Part shown: piece after piece, positions 9,302 through 18,764 of the stretch
Position numbering within the stretch: position 1 is the first letter of the stretch
How the letters are laid out: every line of letters starts with the position of its first letter
The notes under the pieces: generated by a model
Database searches by the model: none
What the model was told of the DNA's origin: nothing
Seen by the model: only the letters and a program-made list of their open reading frames with translations
Position numbers and translations under genes: made by a program
Assembly: GCF_001425305.1 (NCBI RefSeq)
Contig: NZ_LMEE01000001.1
Location: forward strand, 1,378,183 to 1,442,182
Source: Phenylobacterium sp. Root1290
Lineage (GTDB): Bacteria > Pseudomonadota > Alphaproteobacteria > Caulobacterales > Caulobacteraceae
Direction: 5' to 3'
DNA length: 64,000 bases

Positions 9302-9592
9302 GTGACCGTCTTCGTCCTCCACTGTCTCGACAAGCCCGCCTCGCTCGACCTGCGCCTGGCCAACCGCGAAGCCCACCTGGCCTATGTGAGCGGCTTCAAG
9401 GCGCACCTGAAGCTGGGCGGCCCTATGCTCAACGAAGCGGGCGAGATGGCCGGCTCGATGCTCATCGTGGAATTCGACGACATCGAGCAGGTTCGCGCCT
9501 TCTCGGCCGACGACCCCTACGCCAAGGCCGGCCTGTTCCAGCGCGTGGACATCACCGCCTTCAAGCCGACGCTCGGCGGCTTCGCCAGCTGA
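9302..9592 (+). CDS. YciI-like family protein
   Basis: This 96-residue protein of the YciI fold is a small ferredoxin-like domain of mostly unknown chemistry. It carries the typical C-terminal pattern of an acidic segment (FDDIEQVRAFSADDPYAKAGLF) followed by a short strand and tail. The start is a GTG at 9302 with AAGGAAC upstream. It lies between gpsA and the Rieske gene with tight spacing, so it is probably co-transcribed with them. Any enzymatic role is unproven for most family members. Confidence 0.88.
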   Translation: MTVFVLHCLDKPASLDLRLANREAHLAYVSGFKAHLKLGGPMLNEAGEMAGSMLIVEFDDIEQVRAFSADDPYAKAGLFQRVDITAFKPTLGGFAS

Positions 9593-9957
9593 TGCGCGAC
9601 GGCCCCGACAATCCGGCCCGGCCGGGGCCCGGCGTAGCGCTGTGCGCGCTCGCCGACCTGGCCGATCCCGGTTCGAAGGGCTTCCGCTTCCGTGAGGACG
9701 GCAAGATGTTCGCCGGCTTCGTGGTGCAGGTGGGCGGCCAGATCCGCGGCTATGTCGACAGCTGCCCGCACGCCGGCTGGCCGCTGGCCGCCTGGGACGA
9801 CCGCTACCTGACCCGCGAGGGCGACCTGATCCTCTGCGGCGGCCACGCAGCCCTGTTCCGCCCGCTCGACGGCCATTGCGTCGTCGGCCCCTGCGCCGAC
9901 CAGAAGCTCACACCCTGGCCGGTCCAGGTGATCGACGGCCAGATCCTCACGGCCTAA
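9592..9957 (+). CDS. Rieske-type [2Fe-2S] protein
   Basis: This 121-residue soluble protein carries a Rieske iron-sulfur site: CPH near residue 58 and CGGH near residue 82, giving the two Cys and two His ligands. There is no transmembrane anchor, so it resembles small Rieske ferredoxins or the ferredoxin component of dioxygenases rather than the bc1 subunit. Its ATG overlaps the stop of the YciI gene. No oxygenase partner is adjacent, so its redox partner is unknown. Proximity to GpsA and YciI may be only operon convenience. Confidence 0.88.
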   Translation: MRDGPDNPARPGPGVALCALADLADPGSKGFRFREDGKMFAGFVVQVGGQIRGYVDSCPHAGWPLAAWDDRYLTREGDLILCGGHAALFRPLDGHCVVGPCADQKLTPWPVQVIDGQILTA

Positions 9958-9965
9958 GCTGAAAC

Positions 9966-10090
9966 CCATCTCCCCTCAGGGGAGAGGCAGGGTGAGGGGA
10001 AGCGGCGCGCAGCAGCGCAACACGGCCCGCCCGTTTCACCGGCGGATCCGCAGCCCCCTCACCTAACCTCTCCCCAAGGGAGAGGAAAAA
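9966..10090. repeat. Intergenic hairpin repeat, family 1 (GGGGAGAGG arms)
   Basis: The left part reads CTCCCCTCAGGGGAGAGG and then AGGGTGAGGGG. About 55 bases later the right part reads CCCCTCACCTAACCTCTCCCC followed by AAGGGAGAGG. The two halves are near reverse complements, so the element can form a long imperfect hairpin with a variable GC-rich loop. It fills the space between two convergent genes. Similar arms recur at 29013, 31386-31712 and 45421. Confidence 0.8.
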
Positions 10091-10099
10091 GTCCCCGGC

Positions 10100-10855
10100 C
10101 TACCCCCGCGCTGGGAACGTCTCAGCGGCGAAGGCGGCGACGTCCTCGACCAGGCCCTCGGCGGCCAGCTTCACCAGCTCGCCGCCCTTTTCCGGCGTCG
10201 CCAGGCCCGGATCGGAGCCCATGCGGCCGTCGGGGTAGCGGGCGCGGAAGTCCTTGGCCTCGCGGATCGGACCGGTGGGCGCGATCTGCGGCGCATAGTT
10301 CGCGGTCTTGATGGCGTCGGGGTAAGCCCACTGGGTCACGGCGATCTCGGACGGCGTCGCATGGCTGCCGTGCCCGACCGGAAATTGTCGCTGGGCCAGG
10401 GCGTTCACGCCCTTCAGCTCCCACCAGTTCTTGAGCTTGCAGGCGAAGCCGCGCTCGGCCTTGGCGAAGCTGGCCTCGGCGTAGAGCTCGGAGAACGCCG
10501 CCTCGATGGTGGCGACGTTGCCGCCGTGGCCGTTGAGAAAATAGATCTTCTCGAACCCATGACCGGCCAGCGAGCGGCACCAGTCGCCGATCGCGGCGAT
10601 GAAGGTGGTCGGGCGCAGCGAAATGGTGCCGGGAAAACCCAGGTGGTGCTGGGCCATGCCGATGTTGAAGGTCGGGGCGATCAGCAGGTCGGCCGACTTC
10701 TGCGCCTCGTGGGCGATGATCTCCGGGCACAGCCAATCGGTGCCCAGCAGGCCGGTCGGGCCGTGCTGCTCGTTCGAACCGATCGGCACGACCACCGTCT
10801 TGGAGCGTTGCAGATAGGCTTCGATCTCTTGCCAGGTCGACAGGTGCAGCAGCAT
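10100..10855 (-). CDS. Creatininase family amidohydrolase
   Basis: This 251-residue protein is of the creatinine amidohydrolase fold, metal-dependent enzymes that open cyclic amides and include MftE and riboflavin-pathway relatives. The ATG at 10855 is chosen because the upstream frame extension is arginine-rich noise. The metal motif appears as SNEQHGP (Glu 29, His 31) with Asp 40, and a later NGHGGN carries another His ligand. The usual second histidine of EQHGPH is Thr here. The substrate is not evident, and there are no mycofactocin or creatine genes nearby. Confidence 0.88.
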   Translation of the reverse strand: MLLHLSTWQEIEAYLQRSKTVVVPIGSNEQHGPTGLLGTDWLCPEIIAHEAQKSADLLIAPTFNIGMAQHHLGFPGTISLRPTTFIAAIGDWCRSLAGHGFEKIYFLNGHGGNVATIEAAFSELYAEASFAKAERGFACKLKNWWELKGVNALAQRQFPVGHGSHATPSEIAVTQWAYPDAIKTANYAPQIAPTGPIREAKDFRARYPDGRMGSDPGLATPEKGGELVKLAAEGLVEDVAAFAAETFPARG

Positions 10856-10947
10856 GCGGAATTTCCTACTCAGTCGTGCGAACGGGCACACTAGCGCCCG
10901 AACGGGCCTTTGATCCAATCGCGCGGCGCCGATGCGACGGCATGGCG

Positions 10948-11184
10948 CTAGTCGAGATCGTCGTCGCCCACGTCGTCGGGCCCCGGCTCGTAGATCAGCA
11001 GATCGCCGGGCTGGCAGTCGAGCTCGCGGCACAGCGCCGACAGGGTCGAGAAGCGCACCGCACGCGCCTTGCCGGTCTTCAGGATCGAGAGGTTGGCGAT
11101 GGTCACGCCCACGCGGTCGGCCAGCTCGGTCAGCGACATCCGCCGCTGCAGCAGGACTCGGTCGAGGTTCACGCGGATGGGCAT
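10948..11184 (-). CDS. Short XRE-family regulator paired with DUF2975 gene
   Basis: This 78-residue protein is almost entirely a Cro/C1 helix-turn-helix, with LTELADRVGVTIANLSILKTGKA covering the two DNA-binding helices and a following helix FSTLSALCRELDCQPGDLL. The C-terminus is acidic. It resembles YozG-type regulators. The DUF2975 membrane gene lies 98 bases upstream on the same strand. Such XRE/DUF2975 pairs occur widely in bacteria and are thought to form small sensory or self-regulatory modules, although the signal is unknown. Confidence 0.85.
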   Translation of the reverse strand: MPIRVNLDRVLLQRRMSLTELADRVGVTIANLSILKTGKARAVRFSTLSALCRELDCQPGDLLIYEPGPDDVGDDDLD

Positions 11185-11282
11185 CAGAACGCTCCCAGGC
11201 GAAGTGGGAACCGGTTCGCCGTCCGGGAGCGCGACCCGAAATGACTAGCCATGCACGAGACTTTCAAAGGATCGGGCATGGC

Positions 11283-11816
11283 TTAGATCGTCAGCTCGGC
11301 TTCACGACGCAGGCGCGCGCCCTCGCGGAACACCTCGGCCAGCACGAACACGACCAGCACCGAGAACCAGGCGGTCGGGCTGAATTCCGGCTGCGAGATC
11401 GCCGCGTCGGGGAGCGCCCAGGCGCCCAGCCCGTAGATCACATAGCGGCCGATTTCCAGGCCGGCGAGCACCAGGCCGATCACCCGCAGACGCCGGACGT
11501 TCTCAGGGTGGAAGGGGTCGCCCGCGGTCAGGGTGGAGAAGATCCGGCGCAGGCGCTCGACGATCACCAGCACGCCGGCGAGATAGAGACCGGCTGCGGC
11601 CAGGCCGCCCAGCAGCACCGGGCCGCCGGCGTCGATCTGGGTCCCGCCGCCGGTCCGGATCGACATGTTCTCGATCAGCTCGGGATTGAAGCTGAAGAGG
11701 ACGGCGGCCAGCATCATCAGGCAGACCGCGCCGATGCCGATCCACAGGGCGAAGAACACCACGTCGAGGATGATCTTCAGAAAGCTCGATACCGAGCCGG
11801 GCCCTAGGGCGCGCAT
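11283..11816 (-). CDS. DUF2975 family integral membrane protein
   Basis: This 177-residue membrane protein has four predicted hydrophobic segments, at about residues 10-40, 60-85, 108-130 and 143-163. The RIFSTLTAGDPFHPENVRRLR stretch between helices two and three is the signature of DUF2975. It lies directly upstream of the XRE regulator on the same strand, the usual pairing. Function is unknown; a membrane partner that holds or modulates the regulator is a common suggestion and is inference here. Confidence 0.85.
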   Translation of the reverse strand: MRALGPGSVSSFLKIILDVVFFALWIGIGAVCLMMLAAVLFSFNPELIENMSIRTGGGTQIDAGGPVLLGGLAAAGLYLAGVLVIVERLRRIFSTLTAGDPFHPENVRRLRVIGLVLAGLEIGRYVIYGLGAWALPDAAISQPEFSPTAWFSVLVVFVLAEVFREGARLRREAELTI

Positions 11817-11849
11817 CGCCGTTCTCCGTCCTCTCGCAGCGACGAGAGC

Positions 11850-11957
11850 TTAGGCGAAAGCCCCGCCCGTCACCAAGGCGGCGATCGGCAGGGCGGCCAT
11901 CAGCACCGCGGCGATCATCAGCGTGCGGTCGAGGTGGTTCATCATGGACACAAACAT
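11850..11957 (-). CDS. Possible 35-residue single-span membrane peptide
   Basis: A short frame from ATG at 11957 to TAA at 11850 encodes 35 residues: a polar start (MFVSMMNHLDR), then a hydrophobic stretch rich in A, L, I, M and V at about residues 12-34 that can cross the membrane once. An AAGGAACTG segment about nine bases upstream is a good ribosome binding site, preceded by an A-rich stretch. It is the first frame of the leftward DUF2975/XRE group and ends 33 bases before the DUF2975 start. No family is recognised. Evidence is the start context, composition and position. Confidence 0.5.
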   Translation of the reverse strand: MFVSMMNHLDRTLMIAAVLMAALPIAALVTGGAFA

Positions 11958-12133
11958 GGAGACAGTTCCTTTTTTCTTATGTTGCACCGCAGCAATTGGT
12001 GCTGCGAAGCTTGGCTTTCAATAGCCAAACGGCGTTTTCCCAGCAATCGAAACATCGAAAAACGATATTAAACTTTTGCAATGCAACATGAACGGCCCTG
12101 GCCTATGGTCCGCCGCCCGTCGCACCCAGGTAG
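11958..12133. promoter_or_regulatory. AT-rich divergent promoter region with a 7-bp hairpin
   Basis: This is one of the most AT-rich stretches in the window. It separates the small membrane peptide from rdgB. A hairpin CGCAGCA-ATTGG-TGCTGCG occupies 11988-12006 and would lie in the leader of the leftward transcript. AT-rich stretches such as GATATTAAAC near 12064-12073 are candidate -10 elements for rdgB. No firm -35/-10 pair can be assigned. Confidence 0.4.
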
Positions 12134-12739
12134 ATGTCCATGGCCCTCAAGCTCGAACCCGGCGCCAAGCTGGTGGTCGCCACCCACAATCCCGGCAAGG
12201 CCCGTGAGCTGGCCGCGATCCTCGACAACCGCTTCGAACTGGTCACCGCCGGCGAGCTTGGCCTGGGCGAACCGGACGAGACCGAAAGCACCTTCGTCGG
12301 CAACGCCCTGCTGAAGGCGCGCGCCGCCGCCGAGGCCAGCGGCCTGATCGCCCTGGCCGACGACAGCGGCCTGTCGGTCGCCGCCCTGGACGGCGCGCCC
12401 GGCATTTTCTCGGCCCGCTGGGGCGGCCCTGAGAAGGACTTTGTGGGAGCCATGAAAAAGGTCGAGCAGCGGCTGGAGGAAGCCGGCGCCGACGACTTCT
12501 CGGCCTGGTTCACCTGCGCCCTGGCCGTCGCCTGGCCGGGCGGCCCGGCGGTGGTGGTCGAGGGCCGCGTCGACGGGACCCTGGTGTTCCCCGGCCGTGG
12601 CGACCGCGGTCACGGCTACGACCCGATCTTCCAGGCGCTGGGCGCCGACATCACCTTCGGCGAGATGGATCCGGACGAAAAGGACCAGATCAGCCATCGC
12701 GCCCTGGCCTTCGCCAAGCTGAAGGCCGCGCTGCTTTGA
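12134..12739 (+). CDS. rdgB: Non-canonical purine NTP pyrophosphatase (RdgB/HAM1)
   Basis: This 201-residue house-cleaning enzyme hydrolyses dITP, ITP and XTP to monophosphates, keeping deaminated purines out of nucleic acids. The THNPGKARELAAIL motif opens the fold, LADDSGLSVAALDGAPG is the central metal-binding region, and the GHGYDPIFQ motif lies near the C-terminus. Its stop overlaps the TTG start of hemW, a gene order (rph)-rdgB-hemW common in alphaproteobacteria, which supports both calls. Confidence 0.95.
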   Translation: MSMALKLEPGAKLVVATHNPGKARELAAILDNRFELVTAGELGLGEPDETESTFVGNALLKARAAAEASGLIALADDSGLSVAALDGAPGIFSARWGGPEKDFVGAMKKVEQRLEEAGADDFSAWFTCALAVAWPGGPAVVVEGRVDGTLVFPGRGDRGHGYDPIFQALGADITFGEMDPDEKDQISHRALAFAKLKAALL

Positions 12740-13878
12740 CCACCGCCCTGGGCCTCTACATCCACTGGCCCTACTGCGCGAAGATCTGCCCCTACTGCGA
12801 CTTCAACGTCTACCGCGCACGGGGCCGCGACCAGGAACAGACCGCCCTCGCCCGCGCCATCGCCGCCGACCTGGAGGCGCAGCGCGCCCAGACGGGCGAA
12901 CGCGAGCTGGTCTCGATCTTCTTCGGCGGCGGCACGCCCTCGCTGATGGACCCGGCCTGGGCCGCCGACCTGATCGCGCTGGCCCGGCGGCTCTGGACGC
13001 CGGCCGCGCAGGTCGAGGTGACGCTGGAGGCCAATCCCACCGACGCCGAGACGGACCGCTTCGCCGCCTTCGCGCAGGCCGGAGTAAACCGCCTGTCGCT
13101 CGGCCTGCAGGCGCTGGACGACGCCAGCCTGAAGTTGCTCGGCCGCAACCACGACGCCGCCGAGGCCCGCCGCGCCGCCGAGGTCGCCTCCGCGACCTTC
13201 CCGCGGCTGTCCGTCGACATGATCTACGCCCGGCCAGGCCAGACCCCGGACGCCTGGCGAGACGAACTGCGCCAGGCGCTGGACCTCGGCGCGGAGCATG
13301 TCTCGCCCTACCAGCTGACCATCGAGGCCGGCACCGCCTTCGACCGCGCCGTGCGCCGCGGACGCCTGGTCCCGCCCGGCGACGAGACCGCGGCCCAGCT
13401 CTACGAGACCACCCAGGCGACCCTGGAGGCGGCCGGCTTCGAGGCCTACGAGGTCTCCAACCATGCCCATGGCGACGCCGCCCGCTCGCGGCACAATCTC
13501 GTCTACTGGACCGGCGAGGACTATGTCGGCGTCGGCCCCGGCGCCCACGGCCGCCTGACGCTGGACGGCGCCCGCACCGCCACCTTCGCCCACGCCAGGC
13601 CCGCCGCCTACATCGCCGCCATCGAGGCCGGCGACGGCGTCGCCACGCGCGAGACCCTGAGCGCCGTCGAGGCGGCCGAGGAGCGCCTGCTGGCCGGCCT
13701 GCGGATCACCCAGGGCCTGGCCTTCGCCGACGTCGCCGCGCTCGGCCTGACGCCCGACCATCCGAAGGTCGCCGATCTCGTCGCCGCCGGCCTGATCGCC
13801 CCAGATCGCGCCCGCCTGCGCGCGACGCCCGAGGGCCGCCTGCTGCTCGACCATGTCACCTCCAGGCTTGCGACCTGA
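12736..13878 (+). CDS. hemW: Radical SAM heme chaperone HemW (coproporphyrinogen oxidase-like)
   Basis: This is a 380-residue radical SAM protein. The CxxxCxxC cluster motif is at Cys 14, 18 and 21, followed by the glycine-rich IFFGGGTPSLM. It contains the HemN C-terminal domain. HemW is thought to be a heme-binding chaperone rather than an oxidase. HemW proteins carry this exact cluster spacing but lack the extra cysteine of HemN. It starts with TTG overlapping the rdgB stop, so translation is likely coupled. Confidence 0.92.
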   Translation: MTTALGLYIHWPYCAKICPYCDFNVYRARGRDQEQTALARAIAADLEAQRAQTGERELVSIFFGGGTPSLMDPAWAADLIALARRLWTPAAQVEVTLEANPTDAETDRFAAFAQAGVNRLSLGLQALDDASLKLLGRNHDAAEARRAAEVASATFPRLSVDMIYARPGQTPDAWRDELRQALDLGAEHVSPYQLTIEAGTAFDRAVRRGRLVPPGDETAAQLYETTQATLEAAGFEAYEVSNHAHGDAARSRHNLVYWTGEDYVGVGPGAHGRLTLDGARTATFAHARPAAYIAAIEAGDGVATRETLSAVEAAEERLLAGLRITQGLAFADVAALGLTPDHPKVADLVAAGLIAPDRARLRATPEGRLLLDHVTSRLAT

Positions 13879-13903
13879 GCCATAACCGGCGAAGCCTTGC
13901 CCC

Positions 13904-14770
13904 ATGTCGCGTCACCCTCCCCCGCCGGCCCTCTCCGAAGCCCCGCTCGATCCTGGGCTCTATGTGGTCGCCACGCCGATCGGGAACCTGCGCGACATCA
14001 CCCTGCGCGCGCTGGACGTCCTCTCGGGCTGCGATCTGGTCCTGGCCGAGGACACCCGGGTCGCCGCCAAGCTGCTGAGCGCCTACGGCCTGTCCAAGAA
14101 GGTCGAGCGCTATGACGAGCATTCGGCCGAGCGCAGCGGCCCCAAGGCCCTGGCGCTGCTGGCGCAAGGCGGCCGCGTCGCCCAGATATCCGACGCCGGC
14201 ACCCCGCTGGTCTCCGATCCCGGCTTTCGGCTGGTGCGCGAGGCCATCGCCCAGGGCTCGCCGGTCTATCCGATCCCCGGCGCCTCGGCGCTCCTGGCCG
14301 GGCTGGCGGTCGCCGGCCTGCCCACCGACCGCTTCCTGTTCGCCGGCTTCCCGCCGCCCAAGAGCGCCGCGCGCAGGGCCTTCTTCGAGGAACTGGCCGG
14401 CATCCGCGCGACCCTGGTGTTCTTCGAGGGCGGCTCGCGTCTGGCCTCCAGCCTCGCCGACATGGCCGCCGTCTTCGGACCGCGCGAGGCCGCCGTCGCC
14501 CGCGAACTGACCAAGTTTTACGAGACCGTGACCCGCGTGCCGCTGGACCAGCTGGCCGCCGATCCGAAGATGGACTTTCCCAAGGGCGAGCTGGTCATCC
14601 TGGTCGGCCCCGGCCGCGAGGAGGCGGCCACCGCCGCCGACGCCGACGCCGCCCTGGCCGACGCCCTGACCCGCCTGAAGCCCGCCGACGCCGCGGCCGA
14701 GGTCGCCAAGGCGCTGGGCCTGCCGCGCCGCGATCTCTACCGCCGGGCCATGGAGCTCAAGCAGAAGTGA
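13904..14770 (+). CDS. rsmI: 16S rRNA 2'-O-ribose C1402 methyltransferase
   Basis: This 288-residue tetrapyrrole-methylase-fold enzyme methylates the 2'-hydroxyl of C1402 in the 30S decoding centre. The family start GLYVVATPIGNLRDITLRA is at about residues 18-36, with the LAEDTRVAAKLL and ISDAGTPLVSDPG motifs following, and a C-terminal helical region containing LPRRDLYRRAM. The next gene, the YraN-type endonuclease, begins in a GTGA overlap with its stop; rsmI-yraN is a frequent pair. Confidence 0.94.
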   Translation: MSRHPPPPALSEAPLDPGLYVVATPIGNLRDITLRALDVLSGCDLVLAEDTRVAAKLLSAYGLSKKVERYDEHSAERSGPKALALLAQGGRVAQISDAGTPLVSDPGFRLVREAIAQGSPVYPIPGASALLAGLAVAGLPTDRFLFAGFPPPKSAARRAFFEELAGIRATLVFFEGGSRLASSLADMAAVFGPREAAVARELTKFYETVTRVPLDQLAADPKMDFPKGELVILVGPGREEAATAADADAALADALTRLKPADAAAEVAKALGLPRRDLYRRAMELKQK

Positions 14771-15141
14771 ACCGGGTCCGCCAGGCGCGCGGGGCCGCGG
14801 CCAGGACCGCCGGACGCCGGGCCGAGGCCTGGGCGGCGCTCTGGCTGATGGCCAAGGGCTACCGCATCCTGGGCTTCCGGCTGCGTACGCCGCAGGGCGA
14901 GATCGACCTGCTGGCCCAGCGTGGGCAGGTGTTGGCGGTGGTCGAGGTCAAGCAGCGCACCACGCTCGAGGCCGCCCTGGAAGCGGTCTCCCAGGACCAG
15001 CGCGAACGGCTGCGCCGGGCAGGGCGCGCAATCGCCGCACGCCGGCCCAGCTTGCAAAACCTGGCCGTTCGGCTCGATCTGGTGGCTATAGCTCCGGGCC
15101 GGCTGCCGGTTCACAGTCCCGACGCCTGGAAAGGCGCATAA
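14767..15141 (+). CDS. YraN/UPF0102 family endonuclease-like protein
   Basis: This is a 124-residue protein of the UPF0102 family with a restriction-endonuclease-like core. The pattern is visible: an early GRRAEAWAALWLMAKGYRIL helix, EIDLLAQRG with the catalytic-type Glu/Asp, then VVEVKQR providing the ExK part, and a helix rich in arginine. Family members are suspected nucleases in DNA processing, unproven in most species. The GTG start overlaps the rsmI stop. Confidence 0.9.
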   Translation: MNRVRQARGAAARTAGRRAEAWAALWLMAKGYRILGFRLRTPQGEIDLLAQRGQVLAVVEVKQRTTLEAALEAVSQDQRERLRRAGRAIAARRPSLQNLAVRLDLVAIAPGRLPVHSPDAWKGA

Positions 15142-15152
15142 ACCTAGGCGCG

Positions 15153-15968
15153 ATGACCCAAGAGGACGCCGAAAACGTACTGCGCGACGCCGGACAGGCG
15201 CCGGACGAGAGCTTCCCGCTGCTGGAGGCCGCGGTCGCCTGCGCGGTGCACGAGGATCCGGCCCGCGATCCGCGTCCGGCGCTCGAACTCGCCAAGCTCG
15301 GCGTCGAGCGGCTGTCCGCCCGGCTGCGCACGGAAAGCCCCGAGGAAGCCCTGGCCGAAACCCTGGCCGGCGACCTGGGCCTCAGCGGCGACCTGATGAC
15401 CTACGACCATCCCGACAACGCCTGCGTCGTGGCGGTGGCCGAGCGGCGCCGCGGCCTGCCCGTGGCGCTCGGCGTCTTCTACCTGCACGTCGCCCGCAAG
15501 TGCGGCCTGACGGTCCAGGGCGTCGACTTCCCCGGCCACTTCCTGCTGCGCATCGAGACCGCCGAGGGCCCGCTGGCCTTGGACCCGTTCAGCGAGGGCC
15601 GCGTGGTGCTGCCCTCCGAGCTGACCCGCAGGGCGCTGCACGCCGGCCTGACCCCCAACGTCGCCGACCGGCTCGACCGGCTGATGGCCCCCGCGCCCGA
15701 CCGCGCCGTGCTGATCCGGCTGCAGAACAACGTCTTCGCCCGCGCCACCGCCGCCGGCGACTTCGGCCGCGCCGAGCGCGCCGCCCTGCGCCGCGCCCTG
15801 CTCGATCCGCTCGACCACCGGCCCTGGCTCGACGTCGCCGCCGCCCGCGAAGGCCAGGGCGCCCTGGCCGGCGCGCTGCAGGCCCTGGCCCACGCCAGCA
15901 CCCTCGACGGCGGCGCGGCCCTCGCCGCCCGCGCCCAGCGCGAACGCGTGCGCTTGCGCCTGAACTGA
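15153..15968 (+). CDS. SirB1-like transglutaminase-fold protein
   Basis: This 271-residue protein has the SirB1 N-terminal transglutaminase-like domain followed by TPR-like helices. It shows [17 protein letters not shown] and the [10 protein letters not shown] and FPGHFLLRI motifs, the last containing the His of the fold. The family is widespread but poorly understood; the canonical catalytic Cys is not preserved in many members. It starts 11 bases after the YraN gene and is likely co-transcribed. Confidence 0.85.
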   Translation: MTQEDAENVLRDAGQAPDESFPLLEAAVACAVHEDPARDPRPALELAKLGVERLSARLRTESPEEALAETLAGDLGLSGDLMTYDHPDNACVVAVAERRRGLPVALGVFYLHVARKCGLTVQGVDFPGHFLLRIETAEGPLALDPFSEGRVVLPSELTRRALHAGLTPNVADRLDRLMAPAPDRAVLIRLQNNVFARATAAGDFGRAERAALRRALLDPLDHRPWLDVAAAREGQGALAGALQALAHASTLDGGAALAARAQRERVRLRLN

Positions 15969-16047
15969 CAGGCGTTGCAGCGCTTCTGGGTGGCGCTCCG
16001 CGCCCTCGCGGCCTATCTCAGACGCCTTGACCGTTGAGGAGCTACCC

Positions 16048-16995
<948 letters not shown>

Positions 16996-17127
16996 GTTGC
17001 AACTCCAAGAGACACGCATAAGTCGCGGAATCGTCTCGTTTTCCTGAAAAGTTCATTTTTTGTTCTTGATCCGACCCGCGCGGCGTGGTGGGGTTGTGGA
17101 TAAGTTGAGCCATTTCTAGGGGTTGGC
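16996..17127. promoter_or_regulatory. gshB-comM intergenic region with a perfect DnaA box
   Basis: The segment is AT-rich around 17041-17070. At 17095-17103 it contains TGTGGATAA, the exact reverse complement of the consensus DnaA box TTATCCACA, 24 bases before the comM ATG. A GANTC site (GAATC) lies near 17031. This suggests possible cell-cycle control of comM, but a single box can occur by chance. Confidence 0.5.
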
Positions 17128-18651
17128 ATGGCCTCCCGAGTCGTGACCGTAGCCTTTCAGGGGGTCGAGGCCCGTCGAGTCGACGTCGAGGTCCAGCTGA
17201 CCACCGGCGAGGTGAAGTTCATGCTGGTCGGCCTGGGCGACAAGGCCGTCGCCGAGAGCCGCGAGCGCGTGCGCGCCGCCTTCGCCGGCTTGGGCCTGGC
17301 GATGCCCAGCCGCCGCATCATCGTCAACCTCGCCCCGGCCGACCTGCCCAAGGAAGGCAGCCACTACGACCTGCCGATCGCCCTGGCGGTGATGGCCTCG
17401 ATGGGGGTGCTGCCGCCCGACGCCCTGACCGAATGGGCGGCGATCGGCGAGCTGTCGCTGGACGGCCGCATCGTCGCGGTGGCCGGCGCCCTGCCGGCGG
17501 CGGTCGCGGCGGGCGCCCTGGGCCTTGGCCTGATCTGCCCCGAGGCCTCGGGCGCCGAGGCGGCCTGGGCCGGCGACACCCGGGTGCTGGCCGCCCCGTC
17601 GCTGGTCGCCATCGTCAATCACTTCCGCGGCACGCAGATCCTCTCGCCGCCCAAGCCGGGCGCCATGGTCGAGGGCGAGCGCGTTCCCGATCTGCGCGAC
17701 GTGAAGGGCCAGGAAAACGCCAAGCGCGCCCTGGAGATCGCCGCCGCTGGCGGTCACAACCTGCTGTTCTCCGGGCCGCCCGGCTCGGGCAAGTCGATGA
17801 TGGCTGCGCGCCTGCCGGGCCTGCTGCCGCCGCTGTCGCCGGCCGAGCTGCTGGAGACCTCGATGGTCCATTCGGTGGCCGGTCTGATCGCCAAGGGCGA
17901 GCTGACCCGCGCCCGCCCGTTCCGCACGCCGCACCACTCGGCCAGCATGGCCGCGCTCACCGGCGGCGGCCTGCGGGTCAAGCCGGGCGAGGTGTCGCTG
18001 GCCCACAACGGCGTGCTGTTCCTCGACGAGCTGCCCGAGTTCTCGGCCCAAGCGCTGGACTCGCTGCGCCAGCCGCTGGAGACCGGCGAGGTCGTGGTCG
18101 CGCGCGCCAATGCCCATGTCCGCTACCCGGCCCGCTTCCAGCTGATCGCCGCCCAGAACCCCTGCAAGTGCGGCCTGGGCGGGGCCGGGCGCGGCGCCTG
18201 CGGGCGCGCCCCGCGCTGCCAGACCGACTACCAGATGAAGGTCTCCGGGCCGTTCATGGACCGCATCGACCTGCAGGTGGACGTGCCGCCGGTCACCGCC
18301 GCCGATCTGTCCCTCCCCGCTCCCGCCGAGGGCACGCGCGAAGCCGCCGCCCGCGTGGCCGAGGCGAGAGCGCTGCAGGCCGACCGCGCCGGCGGCGAAG
18401 GCGCGCGGCTCAACGCCCAGGCCGAGGGGGACTTCCTTGAGAAGATCGCCGACCTCGACCCCGCCGCCCGCGCCCTGCTGGCCAAGGCCGCCGAGGCCGG
18501 CGGCCTGACCGCCCGCGGCTGGACCCGGACGCTGCGCCTGGCCCGGACCATCGCCGACCTGGAGGGCGCCGGCCCCGTGCGCCGCGCCCACGTCGCCGAG
18601 GCCCTGATCTACCGCCGCGCCGCCGTGAGCGCGGACTTCATCAGGGCCTGA
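17128..18651 (+). CDS. comM: YifB/ComM-family Mg-chelatase-like AAA+ ATPase
   Basis: This 507-residue protein has an N-terminal Lon-like/ChlI domain and an AAA+ core. Walker A is GPPGSGKS at 216-223 and Walker B is LFLDELPEF near 296-304; NPCKCG and a C-terminal Mg-chelatase helical domain follow. ComM relatives act as hexameric helicases that extend branch migration during homologous recombination in natural transformation. The role in non-transformable bacteria is unknown. A perfect DnaA box lies just upstream. Confidence 0.92.
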   Translation: MASRVVTVAFQGVEARRVDVEVQLTTGEVKFMLVGLGDKAVAESRERVRAAFAGLGLAMPSRRIIVNLAPADLPKEGSHYDLPIALAVMASMGVLPPDALTEWAAIGELSLDGRIVAVAGALPAAVAAGALGLGLICPEASGAEAAWAGDTRVLAAPSLVAIVNHFRGTQILSPPKPGAMVEGERVPDLRDVKGQENAKRALEIAAAGGHNLLFSGPPGSGKSMMAARLPGLLPPLSPAELLETSMVHSVAGLIAKGELTRARPFRTPHHSASMAALTGGGLRVKPGEVSLAHNGVLFLDELPEFSAQALDSLRQPLETGEVVVARANAHVRYPARFQLIAAQNPCKCGLGGAGRGACGRAPRCQTDYQMKVSGPFMDRIDLQVDVPPVTAADLSLPAPAEGTREAAARVAEARALQADRAGGEGARLNAQAEGDFLEKIADLDPAARALLAKAAEAGGLTARGWTRTLRLARTIADLEGAGPVRRAHVAEALIYRRAAVSADFIRA

Positions 18652-18764
18652 GCCATCAGGGCGACCTGACCGCCGACCTCCGCAATTTCCCCGATGGCGC
18701 CCCCAGGCGAGGGCCCGATACTTGGACCTCTCCGGCCCGCCGCCCCGCCGGGGAGGAGCTGGAC

